Below are positions 17,285-26,066 of a stretch of DNA of 64,000 nucleotides, piece after piece. Both the position numbers and the translations under genes were made by a program. Below the pieces are notes generated by a model that saw only the letters and a list, made by a program, of their open reading frames with translations, had not been told where the DNA came from and made no database searches. Source of the DNA: Aliikangiella marina (GTDB lineage Bacteria > Pseudomonadota > Gammaproteobacteria > Enterobacterales > Kangiellaceae); NCBI RefSeq assembly GCF_007004765.1, contig NZ_VIKR01000001.1:1-64000 (forward strand), in the 5' to 3' direction. The stretch's first letter is position 1, and each line of letters starts with the position of its first letter.

Positions 17285-19339
17285 ATGAGTCAAATCACTC
17301 AAGATAATCACATAATGTCAATTTCCGACTTTTCATTAGGGAAGGACACATTTTTGTTAACCAGTTTTCAGGGCGATGAACATATTTCTAAATTGTTCAA
17401 CTTTCATATCGAAGTGCTATCTGAAAACCATGATGTGTCTGCCGATGATGTTGTTGGAAAGTCTGGAACTATAACCATTCAAAACGAGCATAAACGTAAA
17501 TTCAATGGTTATATAAGCCAGTTCTGGGAAGGTGAGCCGGAAGCAAATAATCTACGACGATATAAAATGACCATGGTTCCTTGGTTGTGGTTTTTGCAGA
17601 AGACCAACAATCATAGAATTTTCCAAGAGAAAAATACCAAGGATATCGTCTCGCAAGTTTTTAGTGATTTAGGTTTTAATGATTTTGATTTCAAAGCCAG
17701 TGGCGGAGAAAAGCGAGAGTATTGCATTCAGCACAATGAAAGCGATTTTGACTTTGTATCTCGTTTGTTGGAAGAAGAAGGCATTGCTTATTATTTCAAA
17801 CATCAAGACGGTAAACATATGCTTCAACTGGTTGATAAAAAGAATGCATATGAAGTTTGTGATGAAACGGATTTAGATTATAGCCAAGGGCAAAACCCGA
17901 ATTCCCAAATTACCAGTTGGGAAAGAATCCATGAATTTCGCAAAGGCCAATGGAGCCTAAACGATTATAATTTTAAAGAACCCACAAACTCGCTTTTAGC
18001 TGGCGAAAAAACTACCAGCAAGTTTGCTAAAAATAAAAATTTTGAACACTATGAATACCCTGGATTGTATAAAGCTGGTATTGGTAGCAACTTAGTCAAA
18101 GTTCGCCTTGATGCTGAAGAAGTTCAGCGCGATACGGCCGAAGGAGCGAGCAATTGCAGTTCGTTTTATGCGGGCGGTCGTTTTAATGTCAAACGTCACA
18201 GTCATAAAAATGAAAAAGGTGAATATATACTGACCGATGTACATCATAGTGCGACTGATGAAAGTTATTACAACGACGATAATCCAACTGTTGCTTATAG
18301 TAATTTCTTCGCCTGTATTCCATCTTCAGTTCATTTTAGACCGCTTTTGGAACATAAGCGTCCCGTAATGAGAGGACCGCAATCTGCAGTGGTTGTTGGA
18401 CCGAGTGGTGAAGAGATTTATGTTGATGAGTTTGGCCGAATAAAAGTTCAATTTATTTGGGACAGAGAGGGCAAGAAGGATGAAAATAGTTCTTGCTGGA
18501 TTCGTGTCTCACAGAGTTGGGCGGGCAATCAATGGGGAGCTTCCTTTATTCCTCGAATAGGGCACGAAGTGATTGTCAGCTTTATGGATGGCGATCCCGA
18601 TCGTCCGATAGTTACCGGCTGTGTCTACAACGGAAAAAACAAGCCCCCTTATACCTCAAAAACGCAAAGCGGTATTAAAACGCGTTCGACCAAAGGTGGT
18701 AATGCGCAAAATTATAATGAGCTACGCTTTGATGATAAAAAAGATAGCGAACAAATATATATCCATGCTGAAAAGAATATGGATACGCAAATTGAAAATG
18801 ACGAAACCCTAACGGTTGATAACGATCGAACTAAGCATGTTAAACATGATGAAAACTCGACAATTGATAATAATCGAAATAAAACCGTTGGCAAGAATCA
18901 ATCTGAAAACATTGGTGATAATAAAACCATAAGCGTTGGTAAAAATCACTCTGAGTCAATTGGAAAAAATTCCACTATTGACGTGGGTGAAAATCATACA
19001 GAGAGTGTCGGCAAGAATGTCAACTATAGCGTTGGTAAAAATATAGATATCAGTATCGCCGAAAATCACAGCGAAAGTGTCGGCAAAAACATGACTATCA
19101 CGGTTGACAAAGATTTGGATGAAACGGTCAAAGGAAAATATACCGAAGATGTCACCAAAGAGTATGGGTTGAAAGCCAAAAGTATTACCATGCAAGCTGA
19201 TGATCAAATTACCTTAAAAACAGGATCAGCCAAAATCGTCATGAAGAAAAATGGCGATATCACTATCAGTGGTAAAAATATTAATGTCAAAGGTTCTGGG
19301 AATGTAGTGCTTAAGGGAAGTAAAGTCACTCAGAACTAA
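17285..19339 (+). CDS. vgrG: VgrG, T6SS spike protein
   Basis: This 684-residue protein forms the trimeric spike that caps the Hcp tube. The N-terminal gp27-like part has 'FNFHIEVLSENHDVSADDVV' (residues ~38-57). The gp5-like OB fold carries 'DEFGRIKVQFIWDREGKK' and 'WAGNQWGASFIPRIGHEV'. The C-terminal needle has at least ten repeats related to V-G-K-N-x-x-x-S-(I/V) at about 540-630, then 'ITLKTGSAKIVMKKNGDITI' and a short tail. Length is normal for an unextended VgrG, so cargo is probably non-covalent and loaded through the downstream adaptor genes. It heads a run of genes ending with the nuclease/immunity pair. Confidence 0.96.
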   Translation: MSQITQDNHIMSISDFSLGKDTFLLTSFQGDEHISKLFNFHIEVLSENHDVSADDVVGKSGTITIQNEHKRKFNGYISQFWEGEPEANNLRRYKMTMVPWLWFLQKTNNHRIFQEKNTKDIVSQVFSDLGFNDFDFKASGGEKREYCIQHNESDFDFVSRLLEEEGIAYYFKHQDGKHMLQLVDKKNAYEVCDETDLDYSQGQNPNSQITSWERIHEFRKGQWSLNDYNFKEPTNSLLAGEKTTSKFAKNKNFEHYEYPGLYKAGIGSNLVKVRLDAEEVQRDTAEGASNCSSFYAGGRFNVKRHSHKNEKGEYILTDVHHSATDESYYNDDNPTVAYSNFFACIPSSVHFRPLLEHKRPVMRGPQSAVVVGPSGEEIYVDEFGRIKVQFIWDREGKKDENSSCWIRVSQSWAGNQWGASFIPRIGHEVIVSFMDGDPDRPIVTGCVYNGKNKPPYTSKTQSGIKTRSTKGGNAQNYNELRFDDKKDSEQIYIHAEKNMDTQIENDETLTVDNDRTKHVKHDENSTIDNNRNKTVGKNQSENIGDNKTISVGKNHSESIGKNSTIDVGENHTESVGKNVNYSVGKNIDISIAENHSESVGKNMTITVDKDLDETVKGKYTEDVTKEYGLKAKSITMQADDQITLKTGSAKIVMKKNGDITISGKNINVKGSGNVVLKGSKVTQN

Positions 19340-19371
19340 TTGATTTATGCAGAATAGGAATAGAGTAAATT

Positions 19372-19953
19372 ATGGATAATAAAACAAACGATTTTTTGAG
19401 CGAGCAATCGTCATCGGTTATTGAACAGTCAATTGCACCTGGCGAAGTAATTATTGGGCAATTTCTAGGCTTTAATTCTGATGGTGAACCACTGGTCAAC
19501 CATGTTGCCTCTGACTCGCCAGTGATTGCTATGTCAACGGTTGCGATCACCCATGAGAATGTTGGTCGACAGGTAGCCTTGCTATTTGCTAATGGTGATT
19601 TTAAAAAGCCGGTAATAATGGGTTTTATTTATAGTCCACTCATGGACATTTTAAACAATGCGGAAGTTATTCCTGAGGAAAGTAGCCAGCCTCATGTTGT
19701 CGAAGCTGTTAACCTTGAAGACGATCGGCTAGAAGAGCCACAAAAAGCTGAAACGGTCGAGTCTGAAGTTAGTACCGCTTTAGTCGATGGCAATAGAGTG
19801 GTGCTTGAAGGCAAAGATGAAATTGTCTTAAAGTGTGGAGAGGCAAGTATTACATTAACTAAATCGGGAAAAATTTTAATCCGAGGGAAATACTTGTTGA
19901 ACCGTTCCAGTGGCGTCAATCGTATTATGGGCGGCTCGGTACAGGTCAATTAG
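19372..19953 (+). CDS. DUF6484-type protein, spike-like T6SS accessory
   Basis: This 193-residue protein starts 32 bp after vgrG. Residues ~20-90 form a small OB-like beta domain ('GEVIIGQFLGFNSDGEPLV', 'GRQVALLFANGDFKKPVIMG') matching the DUF6484 family found beside DUF2169 genes. After an acidic linker, the C-terminal ~55 residues ('DEIVLKCGEASITLTKSGKI', then 'IRGKYLL') resemble the end of the adjacent VgrG ('DQITLKTGSAKIVMKKNGDI', then 'TISGKNI'). The domain order (OB then beta-needle end) is that of a miniature gp5 spike. It may be an alternative or adaptor spike piece; the exact role is unknown. Confidence 0.75.
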   Translation: MDNKTNDFLSEQSSSVIEQSIAPGEVIIGQFLGFNSDGEPLVNHVASDSPVIAMSTVAITHENVGRQVALLFANGDFKKPVIMGFIYSPLMDILNNAEVIPEESSQPHVVEAVNLEDDRLEEPQKAETVESEVSTALVDGNRVVLEGKDEIVLKCGEASITLTKSGKILIRGKYLLNRSSGVNRIMGGSVQVN

Positions 19954-20023
19954 ATGCAAATGAACAGCCGCCGGCTTCTCAGCAATTTTATTTTTATTAG
20001 TAATGTAATTTTTAAATAACATT

Positions 20024-21016
20024 ATGCTACAGCTAAAGAACGCAACGCCTTTCGCCGCTGAGATTGCGGTTTTTCCTAATGAAAAAGGAATAGATACGCT
20101 TTACTCGATCGTAAAAGCCACATTCCTTTTGCAAAATGCTTGGGTTTTGGCTGATGAACAAGCGCCACCTCAAAAGGAAGACGAATACTGGGGTGAACCT
20201 GGGTTGTCGAGCATAAAAGTCGCGTCGGATTTTCATATAGGGAAAAGCTCCACTGATATCGTCATGATTGGTGCTGCATGTGCACCAAACCAAACTCCAG
20301 TTCATTCTCTCGATGTTCAATTAAATGTCGGTCAGGTAAACAAGACGGTTCGAGTGACCGGTGATCGCGTATGGATGGATGGTCGCGTGAGCGCGCCAAA
20401 GCCATTTACTTCAATGCCTATCGTCTATGAGAAGGCATTTGGTGGCCGCCATCAAATTACCGAAGATCAATACATGGCTGAAGAGAAAAACCCTGTCGGT
20501 TGCAGTTTTAAAGGTAAACAAAGTTCGAGCGATTTGAACAAAACACCACTGCCAAACATTGAGGATCCAAGTGATCCTATCCAATATATCGGCGATAGTC
20601 CTAATCCAGCAGGATTTGGTTTTTGTTCACCTGATTGGCTTCCCAGAAGAATGTATGCGGGCACCTATGATGAGAACTGGCAAAAAAATCGAGCGCCTTA
20701 TTTGCCAGCTGATTTCGACAGGAAATTTTTAAATGCAGCTCATCCAGATTTAATTTATCCTGGTTACCTCCAAGGAGGGGAGCCCTTATTTATCAGCAAT
20801 ATGCATCCAGACGGTGAAATCCGTGCTCAGCTTCCGCAGGTGAGCATTAAATGTGATATCAATTTAAAGGGCAGCACGCACTCGCCGCAAATGAATCTAG
20901 AAACGTTAATTCTTGAACCTAATCAGAGACAGTTAGCAATGGTCTGGCGATCGGAATTTGAGTGTGACAAGCAAGTATTAGACATTAATGAAGTTGTTTT
21001 AAAGTTAACTCGATAA
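20024..21016 (+). CDS. DUF2169-family T6SS effector adaptor
   Basis: This 330-residue protein has the DUF2169 pattern: 'NATPFAAEIAVFPNEKGID', 'IVKATF', 'DEYWGEPGLSSIKVASD', 'RVTGDRVW', 'PMPIVYEKAFGG', and 'PYLPADFDRKFLNAAHPDL' about two thirds along. Members act as chaperone/adaptors that help load PAAR-linked effectors onto VgrG. Its position between the spike-like gene and the PAAR-like gene fits that role. Length is normal for the family. Confidence 0.88.
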   Translation: MLQLKNATPFAAEIAVFPNEKGIDTLYSIVKATFLLQNAWVLADEQAPPQKEDEYWGEPGLSSIKVASDFHIGKSSTDIVMIGAACAPNQTPVHSLDVQLNVGQVNKTVRVTGDRVWMDGRVSAPKPFTSMPIVYEKAFGGRHQITEDQYMAEEKNPVGCSFKGKQSSSDLNKTPLPNIEDPSDPIQYIGDSPNPAGFGFCSPDWLPRRMYAGTYDENWQKNRAPYLPADFDRKFLNAAHPDLIYPGYLQGGEPLFISNMHPDGEIRAQLPQVSIKCDINLKGSTHSPQMNLETLILEPNQRQLAMVWRSEFECDKQVLDINEVVLKLTR

Positions 21017-21041
21017 AAACGAGACAATATAGGGTATTTTC

Positions 21042-21425
21042 ATGGGACAAACTACATTTGCAAACTCAAGAGGGATTGCTCACAAGGGCAGTGGCGGAAT
21101 GAGCCCCGTTTTTCCCGACGTGTGTAAAACACCTACGCCAGGTGGCCCTGTGCCAATCCCATACCCTAACATCGGGATGTCTTCTAATACTGATAAGGGA
21201 CCGAAGTCAGTTAAAACAGACAAGAAAATGCCTATGGTAAAAGGTGCTGTCTACACGATGAGTACCGGAGACGAAGCTGGAACAGCTGGTGGCGGAGTTG
21301 TAAGCGGAAAAACAAAAGGCGAATGTGAATACATGATGTACTCATTTGATGTTAAATTTGAAGGGAAAAATGTTTGTAGAATGGGGGATCCACTCTTTCA
21401 TAATAAGAAAAATATAATGGGATAA
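21042..21425 (+). CDS. PAAR-like DUF4150 protein, T6SS spike tip
   Basis: This 127-residue protein has the DUF4150 signature: 'SRGIAHKGSGGMSPVFPDVC', 'PTPGGPVPIPYPN', 'TGDEAGTAGGGVVSG' and 'MGDPLFHNKKN'. The family forms a PAAR-like cone on the end of the VgrG spike. It has no C-terminal toxin extension, so it would act as a stand-alone tip that carries separate effectors. It follows the DUF2169 gene by 25 bp, a conserved pairing. Confidence 0.9.
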   Translation: MGQTTFANSRGIAHKGSGGMSPVFPDVCKTPTPGGPVPIPYPNIGMSSNTDKGPKSVKTDKKMPMVKGAVYTMSTGDEAGTAGGGVVSGKTKGECEYMMYSFDVKFEGKNVCRMGDPLFHNKKNIMG

Positions 21426-21439
21426 TATAATTACTCAGT

Positions 21440-22717
21440 ATGGACATAATAAAAAGACTGACTACCAAAACCCAAACCATTCCAGAGAATGCGTTTCGGG
21501 AGGTTTACGAGCAGTATGTTACAGAAGCCTCTTTTTTGTGGGTTTTACGCTCAATTGGTGTTCGCCAGCCACACTATGATCTTGATGATATCGCTGACCT
21601 AGAAAAAAGAATAGAGGCTAATTTAGATGGTTTAATGACATCGCTTGATTTAGCATGGGAGCTCTGTTTAGAAGCACTTTCGATTGGTCAACCGGGAGAG
21701 ATTTTTACCGTCGCTGTAGTTGCCTTTAGGAGCCGCGATGTTGAAAAAATAAAAACGGTTGTTTTAGAGGCGTTGCAAGAAGAAGAAAACACTAAAGCGC
21801 TAGTTTCAGCGATTGCCTGGCTTCCCGAAAAATTAGTCCGCGACTGGATTACCAAGTTCTTGAGTAGTAAAAACTTAGAGCATAAGTTTTTAGCAATCGC
21901 AGCATGTAGTGCACGAGGTGAAGCGCCTGGAGAAATTCTCGGTAGTTTGCTTAAAAGAGAAGATTGCTTAAACCATAAAAAACTGAGGGCGAGAGCGCTC
22001 AGATTAATCGGTGAGCTTAAACTCCAAGACTATCGATGGGCAATTGATGATGCTTATTCTGATGAGGATCCTGAAGTTAAATTCTGGGTTAATTGGTCAA
22101 CAATAATGTTAGGCGATCCAACGGCTGTTCGTCAGTTGGAAACTTACGTGCAGGAACCTGGCGACCTCCAAAGAAAAGCCGTTGATGTTGCGTTTCGTGT
22201 TTTACCAATCGATCAAGCCAGAGCATGGATCTCAAAATTATCTTCTCAGCCAGAAAATGTAAGAATTGTAATTGAAGCGGTTGGTATTCTTGGTGATCCG
22301 CATGCGGTCCCCTGGTTAATTGAAAAAATGCGTCATATGGAGACAGCTAAACTAGCCGGACAATCTTTTACATTGATTACTGGAATCGATCTGGAAAAGT
22401 ATGAGTTGAATATTGAAGCACCAGAAGAAATTACCGCAATTCCGAACGATGATCCACAAGATACTGATGTCAGTTTGGATGAAGATGAGAACCTACCTTT
22501 TCCAGATGTCGATAAAGTTGCCTCGACCTGGCAAAAACATGGCCACAAATATTTACCAGGTCGAAGATATTTTATGGGGGCCGAGATTTCCGAAGCCACA
22601 TTGCAAGATAAGTTGCTAAACGGCTTGCAGCGACAGCGCAGTGCTGCCGCAATCGAGTTAGCCATTAAATCTCCCCAATCGCCGCTAATCAATGTTGCAG
22701 CAAGGAGCTTCACTTGA
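21440..22717 (+). CDS. TIGR02270-family HEAT-repeat T6SS-associated protein
   Basis: This 425-residue protein consists largely of helical HEAT-like repeats (about 50-340), for example 'EHKFLAIAACSARGEAPGEI' and 'ILGDPHAVPWLIEKMRHMET'. It has the C-terminal signature 'HKYLPGRRYFMGAEIS', followed by 'LQRQRSAAAIELA'. This matches the TIGR02270 family, found next to DUF2169/DUF4150 genes in T6SS loci. Its molecular function is not established; a scaffold or chaperone for cargo loading is plausible. Its stop overlaps the start of the next gene (TTGA), indicating translational coupling. Confidence 0.82.
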   Translation: MDIIKRLTTKTQTIPENAFREVYEQYVTEASFLWVLRSIGVRQPHYDLDDIADLEKRIEANLDGLMTSLDLAWELCLEALSIGQPGEIFTVAVVAFRSRDVEKIKTVVLEALQEEENTKALVSAIAWLPEKLVRDWITKFLSSKNLEHKFLAIAACSARGEAPGEILGSLLKREDCLNHKKLRARALRLIGELKLQDYRWAIDDAYSDEDPEVKFWVNWSTIMLGDPTAVRQLETYVQEPGDLQRKAVDVAFRVLPIDQARAWISKLSSQPENVRIVIEAVGILGDPHAVPWLIEKMRHMETAKLAGQSFTLITGIDLEKYELNIEAPEEITAIPNDDPQDTDVSLDEDENLPFPDVDKVASTWQKHGHKYLPGRRYFMGAEISEATLQDKLLNGLQRQRSAAAIELAIKSPQSPLINVAARSFT

Positions 22718-23772
22718 GTAAACAAGATAAATTGTATATCGCTGCGACTGGAATGATTACGCCGGTAGGTATGAATACTGATATGACTTTAGCTTCGGTA
22801 AAAGCAGGTATCAACGTTTATCAAAACTCGAGCTTTATCAACAAAGATCAATATCGGATGAAATTGGCACAGGTTCCTGACGAAGCTTTTGTTGAACTAA
22901 ATGAAAACATCAATGCTGCTGCAATGAGTGGGCAAGAAAAAAGAATGTTATGCCTTGCTTCTTCTGCCGTATCACAAGTTTACGAGTTGTTTTCTCCTTC
23001 CAAACCCATTCCACTATTCCTCGCTGCACCAGAATCAATTCCGGGTAAAGATATTAAAGTTTCTGAGCACTTTATTGAGAATTTACAACGTCAAACAGGT
23101 GTTGCTTTTGATCAAGCAAATAGTGTGATTGTTAATGAAGGAAGAGCGGCAGGTTTAAAAGCACTCGATTTGATTTTTAACTATATGGAAAATAGTGAGA
23201 GCAAGTACGCTTTGTTAGTCGGTGTTGATAGTTATGTTGACGCCTCCTTATTGAGTGCTCTGGATGAGGAAAACCGAGTCCTAACAGAAGTCAGTACGAA
23301 TGGATTTGCGCCGGGTGAAGCGGCTACGGCAATTTTGTTAATTCACCAAAGAGTGCTCGAAAAATCACCTGATGCAATTGCTGCGGTCGCTCGACCTGGA
23401 GTAGCTGAAGAGAAAGGACATCGATACAGCCAAGAACCTATGCTAGGTGATGGTTTGGCCGATGCGGTAAGAGGAGCAATCGATGGTAGCAATAATATAA
23501 AAATAGACTCGATTTATTCTTCCTTTAATGGAGAATCGTTTCATAGTAAAGAATATGGCGTTGCAATGATGAGAAATAGTGCCTCGCTGGTCGAAGGGTA
23601 TAAACACGAACACCCTGCGGATTGTTTTGGAGACCTAGGCGCAGCTTTTGCGCCGACTTTAATGGCGATAGCTGCGCGCACCATCGAAGCAGATAACAGT
23701 GATTATGCAAGTTTAGTGTTTTGCGCTTCAGAAAAATCACTCCGCGGTGCTATTTGTTTAAATAAAATTTAG
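22714..23772 (+). CDS. Ketosynthase-like (thiolase-fold) T6SS-associated protein, probably non-catalytic
   Basis: This 352-residue protein shows the beta-ketoacyl-synthase outline: 'YIAATGMITPVGMNTDMTLA' at the N-terminus, 'ALLVGVDSYVDASLLSAL' and 'GFAPGEAATAILL' in the middle, and 'CFGDLGAAFAPTLMAIAA' near the end. At the nucleophile elbow, where active enzymes have A-C-A-x-G, this protein reads N-E-G-R-A-A-G (141-147), so the cysteine appears to be replaced by Arg144. It is thus likely a pseudo-enzyme used as a scaffold. Such genes recur with TIGR02270/DUF2169/DUF4150 genes. The start is TTG 22714 with AAGGAG 7 nt upstream, overlapping the previous stop. Confidence 0.78.
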   Translation: MSKQDKLYIAATGMITPVGMNTDMTLASVKAGINVYQNSSFINKDQYRMKLAQVPDEAFVELNENINAAAMSGQEKRMLCLASSAVSQVYELFSPSKPIPLFLAAPESIPGKDIKVSEHFIENLQRQTGVAFDQANSVIVNEGRAAGLKALDLIFNYMENSESKYALLVGVDSYVDASLLSALDEENRVLTEVSTNGFAPGEAATAILLIHQRVLEKSPDAIAAVARPGVAEEKGHRYSQEPMLGDGLADAVRGAIDGSNNIKIDSIYSSFNGESFHSKEYGVAMMRNSASLVEGYKHEHPADCFGDLGAAFAPTLMAIAARTIEADNSDYASLVFCASEKSLRGAICLNKI

Positions 23773-23795
23773 GGAGGCCTTAGGGAAGTACAACG

Positions 23796-24593
23796 ATGAC
23801 CCAGATAGGTGAGTTAATAGCGATTTCAAACATTGCCGATGACAAAGTGAAGTGTCCTTTTTGTCCGGATAAAAATTTGGATGATTGTAAATCCAAAGAA
23901 GATGAAAAATTAGACTTAAAAGTTAAGAGTAAACCGAGCCAGTTGAACGTTACCCGACTCAGTCCTAAAGGCGATTTTGATTACACAACGGCACAACATC
24001 ATTTAATTTCGGCGAAACAATGTTACGCCAAGTTAAAGCGGTTAGTACGAATGGGCGCAATAGCCAAATATGATATCAATGATCCGCCAAATGGAATTGC
24101 GCTACCAACGGTTGCCAATAATCTCAGATACACAGTAGGTAACTCAACTAAGAAAAAATATGGCGGTCTATCACCAGCCGAGAAAAAGACAGTTGCGTTT
24201 TCTGTGATGCAAACGGAAGGCGCTCAGTGGCACGTAGGACACCATGCAGTCACCGTTGAATTACATGAAAATTGGGCCAATGAAGAAGAAGACACGCCCT
24301 GGCGTCGTGGACATTTGGTCTCTTATGATAATGAAGTGATCAACAAACTATTAAAGTTACTCGCTAAATTTGAGCCAGAAGGTCACTGTGATGAAGAGAA
24401 ACCAGACAATTTTAAAAAGGAAATGGATGCGCTAAGTAAGGAAATTAAGGGCAAACTAGAAAAATTTAAGACTAAACGTCCTGGTGATAGCTCGCCATTT
24501 TTTGTTTCGCAGCTTGCTGCAGATTATGCGAAAAGCACAGAAACTGTACCTCAAGTTAACGTTAATCAACGCAGTAGATCAAAGAAAAAATGA
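23796..24593 (+). CDS. AHH-type (HNH/ENDO VII fold) nuclease, candidate T6SS effector
   Basis: This 265-residue protein has no signal peptide. An N-terminal C-P-F-C pair (20-23) suggests a zinc site. The central 'TTAQHHLISAKQC' (64-76; His68-His69) followed by 'YDINDPPNGIALP' (92-104) and 'QWHVGHHAVTVELHENW' (144-160) matches the A-H-H nuclease pattern of the HNH/ENDO VII superfamily. In that pattern a His pair near an N-G-I-x-L-P segment and later His residues build the metal site. The C-terminal tail is Lys/Arg/Ser-rich, consistent with nucleic-acid binding. It is the last gene but one of the vgrG-adaptor-PAAR series and is followed by an Imm11-like gene. A DNA-degrading antibacterial effector is therefore the favoured role. 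Confidence 0.75.
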   Translation: MTQIGELIAISNIADDKVKCPFCPDKNLDDCKSKEDEKLDLKVKSKPSQLNVTRLSPKGDFDYTTAQHHLISAKQCYAKLKRLVRMGAIAKYDINDPPNGIALPTVANNLRYTVGNSTKKKYGGLSPAEKKTVAFSVMQTEGAQWHVGHHAVTVELHENWANEEEDTPWRRGHLVSYDNEVINKLLKLLAKFEPEGHCDEEKPDNFKKEMDALSKEIKGKLEKFKTKRPGDSSPFFVSQLAADYAKSTETVPQVNVNQRSRSKKK

Positions 24594-24612
24594 TTGAATT
24601 GGAGTTTATAAA

Positions 24613-25179
24613 TTGAAATATTACATTATGAGGCAGTACACCTTAATTGAAGGAAGTCCTGCTATAGACGGCGTACCTGATAATGTCGATTCTCTTGAAT
24701 GGATTCAAGGCAAAGCAATGACAAACCCTTCAGATGAGGGGCCATTAATATTAGATCTTGCCTTAGAGAGCGGAGATTATCGAGGAGATATTATTGACGG
24801 ATTTCTAACGTTGTATTCTGACGAGTTAAAAGACGCGCTTGAGAAATTCGGCATTGACAACGTTAAATTCTATCCAGTTCGACTAAGGGATCAAGACACG
24901 AATGAAACTGAAGGTGGATATTGGCTAGCAAACATACTAGGTTTACTGGATTGCGTTGATTTAAATAAGAGCAAAGTCAAACCATGGACAACGGGCATTG
25001 GTTATGATTTTTTATCAATGGTAATTGACGAGTCTAAAACTAATGGGTTGAAAATATTTCGGCTAAAAGATGACCCGACTAAAGTGATAATTAGCGAAGA
25101 AGTAAAAGCTCATCTTGAAAGTTCTGACTGTCTTTATGGCGTTGAGTTAACTTTAACCGAAGATTATTCGGATTGGTAA
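24613..25179 (+). CDS. Imm11 (DUF1629/MXAN_0049-like) immunity protein
   Basis: This 188-residue acidic protein is likely the antidote of the upstream nuclease. The pattern 'LKDALEKFGIDNVKFYPVRL', then 'GYWLANILGLLDCVDLNKS' and 'IFRLKDDPTKVIISEEVKAHL' resembles the Imm11 immunity family. It has no signal peptide, which fits protection against a cytoplasmic DNase. The start is TTG at 24613 with GGAG upstream, 19 bp after the nuclease stop. The family call rests on remembered motif shape, so it is moderately secure. Confidence 0.68.
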   Translation: MKYYIMRQYTLIEGSPAIDGVPDNVDSLEWIQGKAMTNPSDEGPLILDLALESGDYRGDIIDGFLTLYSDELKDALEKFGIDNVKFYPVRLRDQDTNETEGGYWLANILGLLDCVDLNKSKVKPWTTGIGYDFLSMVIDESKTNGLKIFRLKDDPTKVIISEEVKAHLESSDCLYGVELTLTEDYSDW

Positions 25180-25379
25180 AGCGACTTGGTATGAGAGATA
25201 TACCTGTTTGAGTCAAAGCTGGTTTACCGAGATACTTATAAATGGGTATTGAGAATCGTTCAGGGTTTGTGGACAATACCGTCAAAACCGACGCATAGAA
25301 TATTCTGTCTGTGTGTCGAAAATCGATATAACAATCATGGAAATGAGCTTAAGCACAGTATTAAGACGAGGAGAATTCA

Positions 25380-26066
25380 ATGACAACTAAGAGAGTACTG
25401 GCAACTAATGATCATGGAGGGCCAATAAAGCTATCTCCAGGTGATACTATTTATGCCAACCATACTGGCGCAAACTTGAAAGTACTTAAGACATTGACGG
25501 TTAATTTACAAGAGTGGCCGCATTTGTCACAAGAAGTTTTGGCCAAATATGAACAAGCCGTTATAAAAGATCCAAATTTGAGTGGTGTACCAGCTGAAAT
25601 CCGTGACCATCCTGTGCACGGTATGACTTATCAATTTCCACTTAATGAGTCAAAATATATCGAGGGGTTCGATATTTCAAAGGGTGGACGAGCTTTCACA
25701 ATGTATCCTCGATTAGCCAATTCTACCACTAACCAACTTGAACGCTTTATTCAAGGAACGGCGTTGAGAGGCTCAACAGGAGATATGCGAGAAAATCATG
25801 TGCAACATTCGCATATTCATCCGAAAGGACTACCACACAAAGTCCATATAAGTGCTCACAAACATTTTGTTTTTCCTAATGGCGCAAAAATCGAGCGAAT
25901 GCAAGTTGCTCAAATTGTGCAAAAAGCTGTAGAGCTTGGCCTCATTTACCCTCCTGGCTATGAGTCTACACTTGTGGGCAGAGATATTCAGAAAAACCCA
26001 AGATTGGGGAATGCTCAACGTGGTTCTTATGAGCAAAAGTTGATGGCTAGTATTATTATTCAATAA
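25380..26066 (+). CDS. Uncharacterised 228-residue protein, possible orphan effector
   Basis: I do not recognise a family. The N-terminus has 'IKLSPGDTIYANH' and the middle is His-rich ('HVQHSHIHPKGLPHKVHIS', then 'AHKH', ~142-165). The C-terminus is basic. There is no signal peptide or membrane segment. A good ribosome binding site (GAGGAG) precedes the ATG. A 200-bp gap separates it from the immunity gene, and a terminator follows, so it seems to be transcribed alone. Its position among T6SS cargo genes makes an effector conceivable, but no candidate immunity gene accompanies it. Confidence 0.6.
   Translation: MTTKRVLATNDHGGPIKLSPGDTIYANHTGANLKVLKTLTVNLQEWPHLSQEVLAKYEQAVIKDPNLSGVPAEIRDHPVHGMTYQFPLNESKYIEGFDISKGGRAFTMYPRLANSTTNQLERFIQGTALRGSTGDMRENHVQHSHIHPKGLPHKVHISAHKHFVFPNGAKIERMQVAQIVQKAVELGLIYPPGYESTLVGRDIQKNPRLGNAQRGSYEQKLMASIIIQ

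Noticed and set aside
18780-19130. Short direct repeats near the vgrG 3' end
   Set aside because: They encode the normal beta-helix needle repeats of VgrG, not a separate element.
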